A stretch of DNA of 64,000 bases from Paenibacillus lemnae (GCF_012933385.1 NZ_JABBPN010000001.1:372001-436000); one strand, 5' to 3'. Positions 53,162-61,335 are shown, numbered from the stretch's first letter. The notes: generated by a model from the sequence alone, not told the origin. Numbers and translations are program-made.

Positions 53162-54181
53162 TTGGAGCGGAAGAAGTTTTGTCAGACGCCGGAGCGCAGC
53201 ATACGGGAAGCCTTCGCGGAGGCTTCTTCTTTTTTAAATGACCATGGGGTGATGGAGCCGCAGCGGAATGCGCAGCTGCTGCTGGAGCATATCCTCGGCC
53301 TTTCCGGCACCTCCTATTACATGGCGCTGCCGGAGCCGTTTCCGCAGGAGCTGCGGGCAGCATGGGAGCATGCCGTAACCCGCAAGGCGACCGGAGAGCC
53401 AGCCCAGTACATTACAGGGGAGCAGGAGTTTTATGGCCGGATGTTTAAAGTGACACCGGAAGTGCTGATCCCGCGCCCGGAAACGGAGCTGCTGGTGGAA
53501 GCGGTGCTGAAGGCGGCGCAGAGCTTGAGCGGCAGTAATGCCGGCGGGCCAGGACGGGGACTGAAACAGGACGGCCGGGGCGATTTAACCGATTCCGGTG
53601 CAGGCAGCGTGCCGCCTGTACAGAGCTTAAGCCTGCGGGAAGGATCAGCGCATCAGATGGGATCTGCCAGCTTCACCGTCGCCGATATCGGCACGGGCAG
53701 CGGGGCGATCGCGGTCACCTTGGCGCTGGAATCCCCATCCTGGTGCGTCCTGGGCAGTGACATCTCGCCGGGGGCGCTAGAAGTGGCCAGGCAAAACGCC
53801 GGGCGGCTGGGCGCCGAAATTCAGTTTCGACAGGGGAATCTGCTGGAACCTTTTGCCGGGATGGTGCTGGATGTTCTCGTCTCCAATCCGCCTTATATTC
53901 CGGCATGTGATATACAGGGGCTTCAGCCGGAGGTGCGCGACCATGAGCCTCGTACCGCACTGGATGGCGGCGCTGACGGGCTGTATCCGTACCGCATCAT
54001 GATGGAACAGATCTCCCTGCTGGCGGCTCCGCCCCGGCTGATCGCGTTTGAGCTTGGTATGGGACAGGCGGGTGATGTCGCAGAGCTGCTGCGCAAAGCG
54101 GGTTACTGGAGTCAAATCGAGACGGTGAAGGATCTGGCCGGAATTGAGCGCCATGTGCTGGGAATTTCGCAAAAATTGTGA
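53162..54181 (+). CDS. prmC: Release factor glutamine methyltransferase
   Basis: 339 residues from TTG 53162, nine bases after GGAG located inside the prfA end. The N-terminal helical domain has RPETELLVEAVL; the SAM motif is ADIGTGSGAIAVTLAL at 174-189 and the catalytic NPPY is at 242-245. About 50 residues (121-170), Gly/Ser-rich, are inserted between the N-terminal domain and the SAM fold and are not usual for PrmC, which accounts for the extra length. It methylates RF1 and RF2 at the GGQ Gln. Confidence 0.96.
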   Translation: MERKKFCQTPERSIREAFAEASSFLNDHGVMEPQRNAQLLLEHILGLSGTSYYMALPEPFPQELRAAWEHAVTRKATGEPAQYITGEQEFYGRMFKVTPEVLIPRPETELLVEAVLKAAQSLSGSNAGGPGRGLKQDGRGDLTDSGAGSVPPVQSLSLREGSAHQMGSASFTVADIGTGSGAIAVTLALESPSWCVLGSDISPGALEVARQNAGRLGAEIQFRQGNLLEPFAGMVLDVLVSNPPYIPACDIQGLQPEVRDHEPRTALDGGADGLYPYRIMMEQISLLAAPPRLIAFELGMGQAGDVAELLRKAGYWSQIETVKDLAGIERHVLGISQKL

Positions 54182-54258
54182 TTTGACCGGATTTTTTTTA
54201 CAATAGAATGAGTTCCTGATCACAGGGCACCTTCTTTTTGCGGGTACGGAGGGATCAT

Positions 54259-55446
54259 ATGCTTCACAAGTTTAAAAAAATTGACTATGCCATCGTAACG
54301 GTGCTGGTTCTGCTGATGATCATCAGCATCACATCCATATACAGCGTGACCAAGGGTACGGTGGATCTGGATGGAAGCCATGTCACGATGATGGCGTATT
54401 ATGTTGTCGGGTTTATCGCTTTTTTTGGAATGAGTCTGCTGGACTATCGTCTTCTGAATAAATATGCGGTGTACATTTACCTGGGCGGATTGGCTGTCCT
54501 GATCTTCACCCTGCTGTTCGGCAAGACGATCAATGGTGCACAGGGGTGGCTTGATCTGGGGATCGTCAATCTTCAGCCGGCCGAAATGTTCAAGCTGATT
54601 CTCATTGTGTTCGTGACCCATGTGCTGATTCGAAAAAACAAAAGCCAGCTGTCGTTTATCCGGGATGTCTTTCCGGTGGGCCTGTTGACCTTTATTCCGT
54701 TTCTGCTCGTTATGGTTCAGAATGATCTAGGGAACGCGCTGGCGTATGTCATTATTTTGCTGGGACTGTTCTGGATCGGGAATGTGAAATTCACGCATGC
54801 CCTGATTGGTCTGCTGCTGGTGGGCGGAACGGCCTTTGCAGGTGCCCAGGCCTATATTCATTATCATGATGAAATTACAGAGTTTATGTCCAAGAGTGAA
54901 CGTGCTCACTGGATGGAGCGCATCGATCCTTGGCTTGTTCCGGATAAAGCAACAGCCAAGGCGAACTGGCATACACATAATGCCAAGCTTGCGATTGCAT
55001 CGGGAGGTATGGATGGAGAGGGGTATATGCAGGGCACCTCTGTTCAGTCAGGGCGGGTGCCTTATACTTATTCGGATTCGATTTTCGTACAGATTGCGGA
55101 AGAGTTCGGATTTATCGGCTCTTCTGTTTTGCTGCTGCTGTATTTCATTCTTATTCACCGCCTCATTCTGATTGCGCTGGAAAGCCGGGAGCGGGCAGGC
55201 CCGTTTATGATTGTTGGGATTGTATCCATGCTGCTGTATCAGATTTTTGAAAATATCGGCATGTTTATCGGCCTGATGCCTCTTACCGGGATCACACTTC
55301 CGCTGATCAGTTATGGCGGAACCTCGCTCGTGATTACCATGGCTTCGCTGGGTGTAGCGATGAGTGTGAGGATTCACGGGCAGGAGATCGACGAGGATCT
55401 TCCGGAGCCCAAGACCTATCGTACGCAGGCGGCCAAGGCGCGTTAA
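54259..55446 (+). CDS. SEDS-family protein (FtsW/RodA/SpoVE), copy 1
   Basis: 395 residues from ATG 54259, behind CGGAGGGA. About ten membrane helices. Family motifs include NGAQGW (W97), LQPAEMFKLILI, QNDLGNAL, and the outer-loop motif near residue 273 reading YSDSIFVQIAEEFGF. The latter corresponds to the T-D-F-I-F segment holding the catalytic Asp of RodA/FtsW glycosyltransferases, with Asp present here. A role in peptidoglycan polymerisation is expected. It is followed 80 bp later by a close paralog. In Bacillus this slot carries ywkF. Confidence 0.93.
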   Translation: MLHKFKKIDYAIVTVLVLLMIISITSIYSVTKGTVDLDGSHVTMMAYYVVGFIAFFGMSLLDYRLLNKYAVYIYLGGLAVLIFTLLFGKTINGAQGWLDLGIVNLQPAEMFKLILIVFVTHVLIRKNKSQLSFIRDVFPVGLLTFIPFLLVMVQNDLGNALAYVIILLGLFWIGNVKFTHALIGLLLVGGTAFAGAQAYIHYHDEITEFMSKSERAHWMERIDPWLVPDKATAKANWHTHNAKLAIASGGMDGEGYMQGTSVQSGRVPYTYSDSIFVQIAEEFGFIGSSVLLLLYFILIHRLILIALESRERAGPFMIVGIVSMLLYQIFENIGMFIGLMPLTGITLPLISYGGTSLVITMASLGVAMSVRIHGQEIDEDLPEPKTYRTQAAKAR

Positions 55447-55526
55447 TGAGAGCATGCCGGACCGCCGTAACAATCTGCCTTTAATGGCATTCAAGGAGCT
55501 GCATGGCTCCGGCATGGGGGGATAAC

Positions 55527-56723
55527 ATGCTTCAAAAACTTAAAAAAGTCGATTATATCATCGTAACCGTGCTGCTCATGCTGATGGTGATCAGTATTAC
55601 GTCGATCTTCAGTGTGACCAGCGGGACATCGCTGGATGGCATTCACATCCGGATGATGGCTTATTATGCTGTAGGATTTATTGCGTTTATCGGCATGAGT
55701 CTGCTGGATTTTCGTCTGCTGAACAAGTATGCCTTTTACATCTATCTCGGCGGACTTGGTGTGCTGGTCTTCACGTTTTTCTTCGGCAAAACAGTCAACG
55801 GAGCCCAGGGGTGGCTCAGTCTCGGCATTGTGGATCTGCAGCCGGCTGAGCTGTTCAAGCTGATTCTTATTATTTTTCTAACCCATGTCCTGATGCGGAT
55901 CAATAAACCTCAGCTGTCTTTCCTGAAGCACATCACCCTGGTGGGCGTGCTCACCTTTATCCCTTTTGCCATTATCATCATTCAGAATGATTTGGGGAAT
56001 GCTCTGGCCTATGTGGTTATTATGCTCGGCCTGCTGTGGATCGGGAACGTCAAAATCACGCACGCACTCATCGGCCTGGTGCTGGTGGGAGGTACCGCAT
56101 TCGGGGCTATACAAGGGTATATTCACTATCATGACAACATTGTCGATTTCCTGAAAGAAAATAACCGAGCTCACTTCACCGATCGCCTGGACGCCTGGCT
56201 GCTGCCGGATGTCGATCCCTCCGGGGCAGGGTATCATACGCATAATGCCAAGCTGGCGATTGCATCAGGCGGGATGAGCGGAAAGGGATATATGGAGGGG
56301 ACCTCCGTTCAGTCGGGGCGTGTGCCGTACACGTATTCGGAGTCGATTTTTGCGCAGATTGCTGAAGAGTACGGTTTCATCGGATCGTCTGTGCTGCTGC
56401 TTCTGTATTTTATACTCATCCACCGCATGATTCTCATCTCACTGGAAAGCCGGGAACGGGCAGGGCCGTTTATGATTGTTGGCATCGTGTCGATGCTGCT
56501 CTATCAAATTTTCGAGAACATCGGGATGTTTATCGGGCTGATGCCGCTGACGGGGATTAACCTTCCTTTTGTCAGCTACGGCGGTACCTCGCTGTTAATC
56601 AGCATGGCCTCGATGGGAGTCGCGATGAGTGTGAAAATTCACGGACAGGAAACCGATGATGATCTCCCGCAGCCAGTACCATCACGTCCTTTGGCCCGTA
56701 CATCTGGGGCACAGAAACGGTAG
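55527..56723 (+). CDS. SEDS-family protein (FtsW/RodA/SpoVE), copy 2 with Asp-to-Glu change
   Basis: 398 residues from ATG 55527, preceded by GGGGGGATAAC. It aligns with copy 1 over its whole length with long identical stretches (ENIGMFIGLMPLTGI, LYFILIHR, SVQSGRVPYTYS), so it is a tandem duplicate. The loop motif reads YSESIFAQIAEEYGF, with Glu272 in place of the presumed catalytic Asp. It could be a non-catalytic regulator or have altered activity. W97 is kept. The C-terminal tail is Pro/Arg-rich (PQPVPSRPLARTSGAQ). Confidence 0.93.
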   Translation: MLQKLKKVDYIIVTVLLMLMVISITSIFSVTSGTSLDGIHIRMMAYYAVGFIAFIGMSLLDFRLLNKYAFYIYLGGLGVLVFTFFFGKTVNGAQGWLSLGIVDLQPAELFKLILIIFLTHVLMRINKPQLSFLKHITLVGVLTFIPFAIIIIQNDLGNALAYVVIMLGLLWIGNVKITHALIGLVLVGGTAFGAIQGYIHYHDNIVDFLKENNRAHFTDRLDAWLLPDVDPSGAGYHTHNAKLAIASGGMSGKGYMEGTSVQSGRVPYTYSESIFAQIAEEYGFIGSSVLLLLYFILIHRMILISLESRERAGPFMIVGIVSMLLYQIFENIGMFIGLMPLTGINLPFVSYGGTSLLISMASMGVAMSVKIHGQETDDDLPQPVPSRPLARTSGAQKR

Positions 56724-56801
56724 ATTTGCTGGCCTGCAATCCCCTTTCACGCGGTTGGCGGCGTTCAGTCAGCTGCAGGGGGATGCGGCGGATGTGCAAC
56801 A

Positions 56802-56852
56802 GCAAAAGGTCGTCTCACCAAGATCTAGGATCTAATGAGACCGGCCTTTTTT
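56802..56852 (+). terminator. Intrinsic terminator after the SEDS pair
   Basis: AAAAGGTCGTCTCA and TGAGACCGGCCTTTTTT form the stem; the loop itself has AGATC/GATCT pairing. Confidence 0.8.
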
Positions 56853-56881
56853 GATTCTCTTAAAAAATCATAGACCGTCAC

Positions 56882-56910
56882 GTTTATCTCTCAATCTTCC
56901 GGACATACTG
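56882..56910 (+). promoter_or_regulatory. Candidate SigF promoter of spoIIR
   Basis: GTTTA (56882-56886), 14 bp, GGACATACTG (56901-56910) approximates the GywTA and GGnrAnAnTw forespore consensus. spoIIR is SigF-dependent in Bacillus. The spacing is one short. Confidence 0.4.
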
Positions 56911-56948
56911 GTAGATATCATAAAGGATTTGAGAGAGGCGGTTATCTT

Positions 56949-57665
56949 ATGAAGGTTTCGCATGCCGTATATAACGAATCACCGAATGAAGCACTTCGCA
57001 CTGTTTTCAAACAAATTGTAACGCTATTATCCATATTGTTTATGGTTGTTATGTCTTGGGAAGGCCAGCGGATTGATGCAGCGGTGACAGGTGGTGTGAT
57101 TCCGCAGGAATCCATTCGGCTGCGCATCCTGGCTAACTCCGACCGTCCCCAGGACCAGCTCGTCAAACGTGAAATCCGGGATGCCGTGGTGGCGCAGATG
57201 ACCGAGTGGGTGAGCGGGCTTCAGGATCCGCAAAGCCTGGAACAGGCGCGGGCGCTGACCGCAAGTCACCTGCCGGAAATTGAAGCATTAGTAGGACGTG
57301 AACTGGCTGCACGCGGCATGACCTACAGCTATCATGTGGAGCTGGGAACGGTGCCTTTTCCAACGAAGCTGTACGGCAGTGTCGTGTATCCGGCCGGAGA
57401 TTATGAGGCAGTTCGCATTACCCTTGGGGATGGAGCCGGGCAAAACTGGTGGTGTGTGCTGTTTCCTCCGCTGTGCTTCATAGACGGGGGCACTGGAGAT
57501 GCTGCAGCACAGACGGCAGACCAGTCCGAGGTGAAGACCGTATCTGCGGCCGCTGCCAGTTCAGATGAAACTCAAGAGAGAGCAGCGGGGGGGACGCCTG
57601 AAGTCCGGTTCTTCCTGTGGGACATGCTTCTCTCGCTGTGGAGCTGGGTGACCGGACTGTTTTAG
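56949..57665 (+). CDS. spoIIR: Stage II sporulation protein R
   Basis: 238 residues. A signal-anchor (about 22-40, IVTLLSILFMVVMSW) precedes the conserved SpoIIR core: PQESIRLRILANSDRPQDQLVKREIRDAV, then YSYHVELGTVPFPTKLYGSVVYPAGDYEAVRITLG and GQNWWCVLFPPLCF. It is secreted from the forespore and triggers SpoIIGA to activate pro-SigE in the mother cell. The Ala/Ser-rich linker after CF (about 177-215) and a hydrophobic end (FFLWDMLLSLWSWVTGLF) are an extra tail. GAGAGGCGG precedes the ATG. Confidence 0.96.
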   Translation: MKVSHAVYNESPNEALRTVFKQIVTLLSILFMVVMSWEGQRIDAAVTGGVIPQESIRLRILANSDRPQDQLVKREIRDAVVAQMTEWVSGLQDPQSLEQARALTASHLPEIEALVGRELAARGMTYSYHVELGTVPFPTKLYGSVVYPAGDYEAVRITLGDGAGQNWWCVLFPPLCFIDGGTGDAAAQTADQSEVKTVSAAAASSDETQERAAGGTPEVRFFLWDMLLSLWSWVTGLF

Positions 57666-57692
57666 AATGACGGAATATGATACAATTTCTAG

Positions 57693-57771
57693 CAAAAGAG
57701 TGCTTGTTCTCTTCCGCGCAACCCGGCCGTTCAGGCGGGACGCTTGAGATGTGGGCGCTCTTTGTTTTGGA
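57693..57771 (+). terminator. Possible terminator or structured RNA after spoIIR
   Basis: AAAAGAGTGC and GCGCTCTTTGTTTT can pair, enclosing about 50 bases that include a CGGCCGTTCAGGCGGG hairpin-prone core. It resembles an intrinsic terminator with an elaborated loop. Confidence 0.4.
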
Positions 57772-57805
57772 ATCACATGACGGGCATAGAAAGCTTGGGA
57801 TATAG

Positions 57806-59089
57806 ATGAAACGATATGAGATGGATAGATTAGGTGAGTCGCAAGGGGAGCAGGGGCAGGTCGGGGAGAAAAGTAAGGCAGATGACCAAGAGCAGTATGG
57901 CGAGCGAGCTGAGCGAGAACAGCACATGACGAGTGGACAGTCTGGGGAACAAGGGATTAATGCTCGGAAGGTAACACGGGTATGGAAGTTGGACCCTCTG
58001 CATTATAGTAACCTGTCAAGTGCTGGAGCTGTGGTGGATGCTGCCGGTTTGGCAGACGATGCTGCTGCACTGCAGGAAGCGGGGGGCCTGCTTGCCGGAG
58101 GAGGCACCGTTGCATTTCCGACAGAAACGGTCTATGGGCTGGGGGCGGATGCGCGAAACCATGCGGCGGTGGAACAGATTTTTGCTGCCAAGGGCCGGCC
58201 ATCGGACAACCCGCTGATCGTGCATATTTCAAACGAAGATCAGCTGGATGAGCTGGTGCTGGAGGTGAACGAAACGGAGCGGAAGCTGATGCAGGCTTTC
58301 TGGCCCGGACCGCTGACGCTGGTGCTGCCGGTCCGGCCAGGGAAGGTATCGCCGCGAGTGACCGCGGGCCTGGATACCGTTGCGGTCCGGATGCCGGATC
58401 ATCCGGTTGCCCTGGCGCTGATCTCGGCCTCGGGCTGTCCGCTGGCGGCTCCGAGTGCGAACCGCTCCGGCCGGCCCAGCCCGACGGTGGCTGCGCACGT
58501 GCTGGAGGATCTGTCCGGCGTCATTGACGGCGTGCTCGACGGCGGTCCCGCAGGGGTCGGTGTCGAGTCGACGGTCGTGCAGGCCGGACGTGACGGCGCC
58601 GTGACGGTGCTTCGCCCGGGCGGCGTCACCGAGGAGCAGCTTGCCCGCGTGGCGGCAAGCGTGACGCGCGACCCGGCGCTGCTGCGCGCCGGGCACGCAG
58701 ACAGCCCGGCGCCGCGCTCGCCGGGCATGAAGTACACGCACTATGCGCCCAAAGGGGCGCTGTGCGTGGTGAAGGGGCGGACGGCTGCGACCGTGTCCGC
58801 CAAGATCCAGGCCGAGCTGGACGCGGCCCAGGACCGCGGGGAGATCACCGGTGTGCTGTCGTACGACGAGCACATCGGGATCTACCGCGCGGACGTGGCC
58901 GTCTCGCTCGGCAGCCTGGCCGCGCCGGAGGAAGCGGCGCGGCGGCTGTACGCCGGCCTGCGGCAATTCGACGAGGCCGGCGCGACCTTTCTCCTGGCGG
59001 AAGCCTGCCCGGAGAAAGGTCTTGGCGAGGCGGTGATGAACCGGCTCCTCAAGGCGGCGGGGCATCACATCATCGATGCCGACGCCTGA
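57806..59089 (+). CDS. L-threonylcarbamoyladenylate synthase (Sua5/YwlC type)
   Basis: 427 residues. From about residue 72 it matches Sua5: a YrdC domain (GGTVAFPTETVYGLGADARN, KGRPSDNPLIVHI, FWPGPLTLVL, APSANRSGRPSPT) then PAPRSPGMKYTHYAPKG and the C-terminal Sua5 domain. It makes threonylcarbamoyl-AMP for the t6A37 modification of tRNA. The first 55 residues are a hydrophilic Glu/Gln/Gly tract not seen in the family, and no start has a strong ribosome site, so the N-terminus is uncertain. The 3' half (about 58440-59090) is much more G+C-rich than its surroundings. Confidence 0.93.
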   Translation: MKRYEMDRLGESQGEQGQVGEKSKADDQEQYGERAEREQHMTSGQSGEQGINARKVTRVWKLDPLHYSNLSSAGAVVDAAGLADDAAALQEAGGLLAGGGTVAFPTETVYGLGADARNHAAVEQIFAAKGRPSDNPLIVHISNEDQLDELVLEVNETERKLMQAFWPGPLTLVLPVRPGKVSPRVTAGLDTVAVRMPDHPVALALISASGCPLAAPSANRSGRPSPTVAAHVLEDLSGVIDGVLDGGPAGVGVESTVVQAGRDGAVTVLRPGGVTEEQLARVAASVTRDPALLRAGHADSPAPRSPGMKYTHYAPKGALCVVKGRTAATVSAKIQAELDAAQDRGEITGVLSYDEHIGIYRADVAVSLGSLAAPEEAARRLYAGLRQFDEAGATFLLAEACPEKGLGEAVMNRLLKAAGHHIIDADA

Positions 59090-59390
59090 CCAGGTCTAGT
59101 CGGGTTCCCGTAAACGGATGAACCTGAACCGGACTCCCAGACCACACCGGCATCACAAGCCAGATTGCAAGCCGTACCACACCCTAGATCTCAAACCAGA
59201 GCGCAAGCCAGCTCACAAGTCAATCGCAAGCCACTCGCAACCCAGCTTTCGATCCAGGCTACAAGCCAGCCCGCATGCTAGCCGACATCCTGGCACACAA
59301 GCCTACCTCCCGCGCCGGTGACGTCTGGCGGAATGATTTCCTTCTTGTCCGCATATCGTGTACAAGACTATAGGACTTGGAGGAAACCGC
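59090..59390. repeat. CAAGCC-rich degenerate repeat tract
   Basis: Between sua5 and mntP lies about 200 bp (59118-59320) of loosely repeated CACAAGCCAG / GCAAGCCA units, almost purine-poor on this strand. A 67-codon frame here has low-complexity Pro/His/Arg/Lys composition and no recognised domain. I treat it as non-coding repeat. Confidence 0.6.
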
Positions 59391-59951
59391 ATGTTGGAAA
59401 TGTCTGTCCAATCGGGGCAGCTTGCGGCCATTTTAATGATGGCTTTTGCGCTGGGCCTGGACGCCTTTTCACTGGGCATTGGAGTGGGGATGAGGGGGAT
59501 CCGCCTGCGGCATGTGCTCAATATCGGCCTGCTGACCGCTTTATTTCACATGCTGATGCCGCTGCTCGGTCTGCTGGCCGGTCACTATGTCGGGGCTTTG
59601 CTGGGAAAAGTCACGGGACTTGCAGCCGGGGGACTTTTGGTGCTGCTGGGCGGGCATATGATCGTGAACTCTTTTCAAAAAGAGGAAGGGCGACCGGTCA
59701 ATCACACCACGCTGCTCGGTATGCTGATGTTTTCTATAGGTGTCAGTATCGATTCCTTCTCCGTAGGTGTTTCGCTTGGGATGTTTGCCCATGATGCGGT
59801 ACTGATTATCACTTCGTTTGGCGCGGTAGGCGGTCTGTTGTCCATCTGCGGGCTGATGATTGGCCGAAAAGCGGGCAGCCGCCTGGGGAATTATGGTGAA
59901 ATGGCGGGCGGCGCTATTTTGCTGCTGTTTGGATTGATGTTTATCTTTTGA
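59391..59951 (+). CDS. mntP: Manganese efflux pump MntP
   Basis: 186 residues from ATG 59391, behind TTGGAGG. Six membrane helices. The paired Asp motifs MAFALGLDAFSLGIGVGM and FSIGVSIDSFSVGVSLGM identify MntP (Bacillus YwlD). It exports Mn2+. The position between sua5 and ywlE matches the Bacillus order. Confidence 0.95.
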   Translation: MLEMSVQSGQLAAILMMAFALGLDAFSLGIGVGMRGIRLRHVLNIGLLTALFHMLMPLLGLLAGHYVGALLGKVTGLAAGGLLVLLGGHMIVNSFQKEEGRPVNHTTLLGMLMFSIGVSIDSFSVGVSLGMFAHDAVLIITSFGAVGGLLSICGLMIGRKAGSRLGNYGEMAGGAILLLFGLMFIF

Positions 59952-59995
59952 TACAATAATGGCAGTGATGTTTACAATGACAGGAGGCGAAAGCC

Positions 59996-60595
59996 GTGAA
60001 ACATATATTGTTTGTATGCACCGGAAACACCTGCCGCAGCCCAATGGCTGAAGGCATGCTGCGTAAGCTTGCTGCGGGCAGAAACATCGATGTTGAAGTC
60101 CGTTCGGCGGGTGTGGCAGCGGTGGATGGCATGTCCATTTCGCGCCATGCAGAATCGGTGCTGCGTGACCAGATGGTTGATGGATCTTTTGCATCCAAAC
60201 CGCTGAGCCGGGAGCTCGTGCAGTGGGCTGATCTCGTGCTGGCGCTGACCCAGTCCCATAAACAGTATGCGATCCGCCAATTTCCAGAGGCTGCTGATAA
60301 AGTCCATACCCTGAAAGAATATGTGGAAAATGATGAACAGGTCATCCGTGATGTGCAGGAGCTGGATCGTTTGTATGTGGCAATGGAGCTGGCTCGCTCA
60401 CTAGGCAGTGATGTGGAACATGGGGACCGTGAACGCTTGATTGAGCTCAGACAGCGTATGCCAAGCTACGATATCTCGGATCCGTTCGGCGGCTCGCTGG
60501 AGGATTACGAAGCGACGGCCGCTGAAATCCGGACAGCCCTGTTCCGCCTGCTGGACAAGCTGGAGGGAGACGGAAACGCAGAAAAACGCAATTAG
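59996..60595 (+). CDS. ywlE: Low-molecular-weight phosphatase, protein-arginine-phosphatase YwlE type
   Basis: 199 residues from GTG 59996, behind AGGAGGCG. The PTP loop is C8-T-G-N-T12-C-R14-S, and Asp in DPFGGSLEDYE supplies the general acid. Thr12 corresponds to the Thr that gives Bacillus YwlE its phosphoarginine specificity. It is longer than the usual 150 or so residues, with extra helices near 110-145 (NDEQVIRDVQELDRLYVAME). It likely removes phosphoarginine placed by McsB. Confidence 0.92.
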   Translation: MKHILFVCTGNTCRSPMAEGMLRKLAAGRNIDVEVRSAGVAAVDGMSISRHAESVLRDQMVDGSFASKPLSRELVQWADLVLALTQSHKQYAIRQFPEAADKVHTLKEYVENDEQVIRDVQELDRLYVAMELARSLGSDVEHGDRERLIELRQRMPSYDISDPFGGSLEDYEATAAEIRTALFRLLDKLEGDGNAEKRN

Positions 60596-60760
60596 GAAAC
60601 GTATGAGTGTAGTGAAGTAACTATCGGCTCTTATATGTAACGATGTGCGGGTTAGCATAAAGACCGGACATGATGGTTACTTTGAAAAAAATGATTGGTG
60701 CAGAGATATCATTAGACGATGGAAGCCAAGTGAGCAGCTTAAAGCTACCATCCGAAAGAC

Positions 60761-60949
60761 GCGCTAACGGACCCTGAGTCCGTTAGCGCGTAAAAAAACC
60801 AATATTAATAACTCTAACGGACCCTGAGTCCGTTAGAGTACCAAACATGAAGAAATATGTAGGCAAAACCCTGTTTAACGGACTGAGTGTCCGTTAGATA
60901 GGGTTTTTGTTCGGAAATCAGTCTTTAACGGACTGTATGTCCGTTAGAG
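60761..60949. repeat. Array of four TAACGGAC-N5-GTCCGTTA palindromes
   Basis: Copies at 60761-60789 (outer pair GCGC/GCGC), 60811-60839 (ACTC/GAGT), 60866-60907 (nested within AAAACCCT/AGGGTTTTT) and 60921-60949. The 8-bp core arms are identical, the 5-nt loops are CCTGA, CCTGA, TGAGT and TGTAT, and the outer pairs change together. Confidence 0.9.
60866..60907 (+). terminator. Terminator built around the third palindrome
   Basis: AAAACCCT pairs with AGGGTTTTT outside the TAACGGAC/GTCCGTTA stem, leaving a U-run. It could end the mntP-ywlE transcript. Confidence 0.6.
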
Positions 60950-61017
60950 CTGTACCGCACGCGCCCACGACCACACGCCAGCGATCCGCGCCATACGCCA
61001 TGCCCGCCAAACATTCT

Positions 61018-61053
61018 GCGCCCACGCTCGCACTCATCGCGCCCACGCTCGCA
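61018..61053. repeat. Two copies of GCGCCCACGCTCGCA
   Basis: Exact 15-bp direct repeat at about 61018 and 61039 in a C-rich, G-poor stretch. Confidence 0.8.
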
Positions 61054-61091
61054 TTTAACGCACTCCGCCCACCTCGCACCCAACCTCTCCC

Positions 61092-61120
61092 TTGCTTTTC
61101 CCCTCATTTTGTTTTAAGAT
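61092..61120 (+). promoter_or_regulatory. Promoter of the rpiB-ywlG-glyA leader
   Basis: TTGCTT (61092-61097), 17 bp, TAAGAT (61115-61120). Initiation near 61127 would just precede the riboswitch aptamer. Confidence 0.5.
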
Positions 61121-61134
61121 GGAGGGGAAAAACA

Positions 61135-61212
61135 CGGATTCCGGTGTAACTGGCGACGAAGTGGATGAAACCACGGTGGAGCATCGGAAACATACGGCCG
61201 GTCGCCTGGGCA
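61135..61212 (+). ncRNA. ZTP (pfl) riboswitch aptamer
   Basis: The RNA shows the pfl-motif core: GTAACTGGCGACGAAGTGG, a GTGG..CCAC hairpin, CGGTGGAGC, then the conserved 3' element GTCGCCTGGGCA at 61201-61212. GGCGAC can pair with GTCGCC. A terminator follows immediately. ZTP riboswitches activate one-carbon and purine genes such as glyA when ZTP accumulates, and glyA is the third gene downstream. Confidence 0.85.
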
Positions 61213-61257
61213 AAGAGCATTTGTACACGTTATGCGTGTGCGGACTGCTCTTTTTTT
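61212..61257 (+). terminator. Riboswitch expression-platform terminator
   Basis: AAAGAGCA and TGCTCTTTTTTT with an inner GTACACG/CGTGTGC stem. It directly follows the aptamer 3' strand, so ligand binding can antagonise it. Confidence 0.85.
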
Positions 61258-61335
61258 CGTCTTTTGGCCACAGGATGCGTTATAATGGAACAAGTTGTGA
61301 ACCAAAAGATGAAAACTAATTAGGGGGTTTTTCAT

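Larger units (their letters stand above)
60596..61091. other. Long intergenic region with palindrome array and C-rich segment
   Basis: 60596-60760 shows nothing recognisable. 60761-60949 holds four TAACGGAC palindromes. 60950-61091 is C-rich with a 15-bp direct repeat. The rpiB leader with a riboswitch follows. Confidence 0.7.

Noticed and set aside
59118..59321. 67-codon open frame between sua5 and mntP
   Set aside because: Encoded wholly by the CAAGCC-type repeat, low complexity, no ribosome site.
60683..60777. Short frame of about 30 codons downstream of ywlE
   Set aside because: Poor ribosome site, ends inside the first palindrome, no similarity recognised.
60761..60949. Possible CRISPR-like array
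   Set aside because: Repeats are palindromes at irregular spacing (50, 55 and 55 bp starts) with no uniform spacers and no cas genes nearby.
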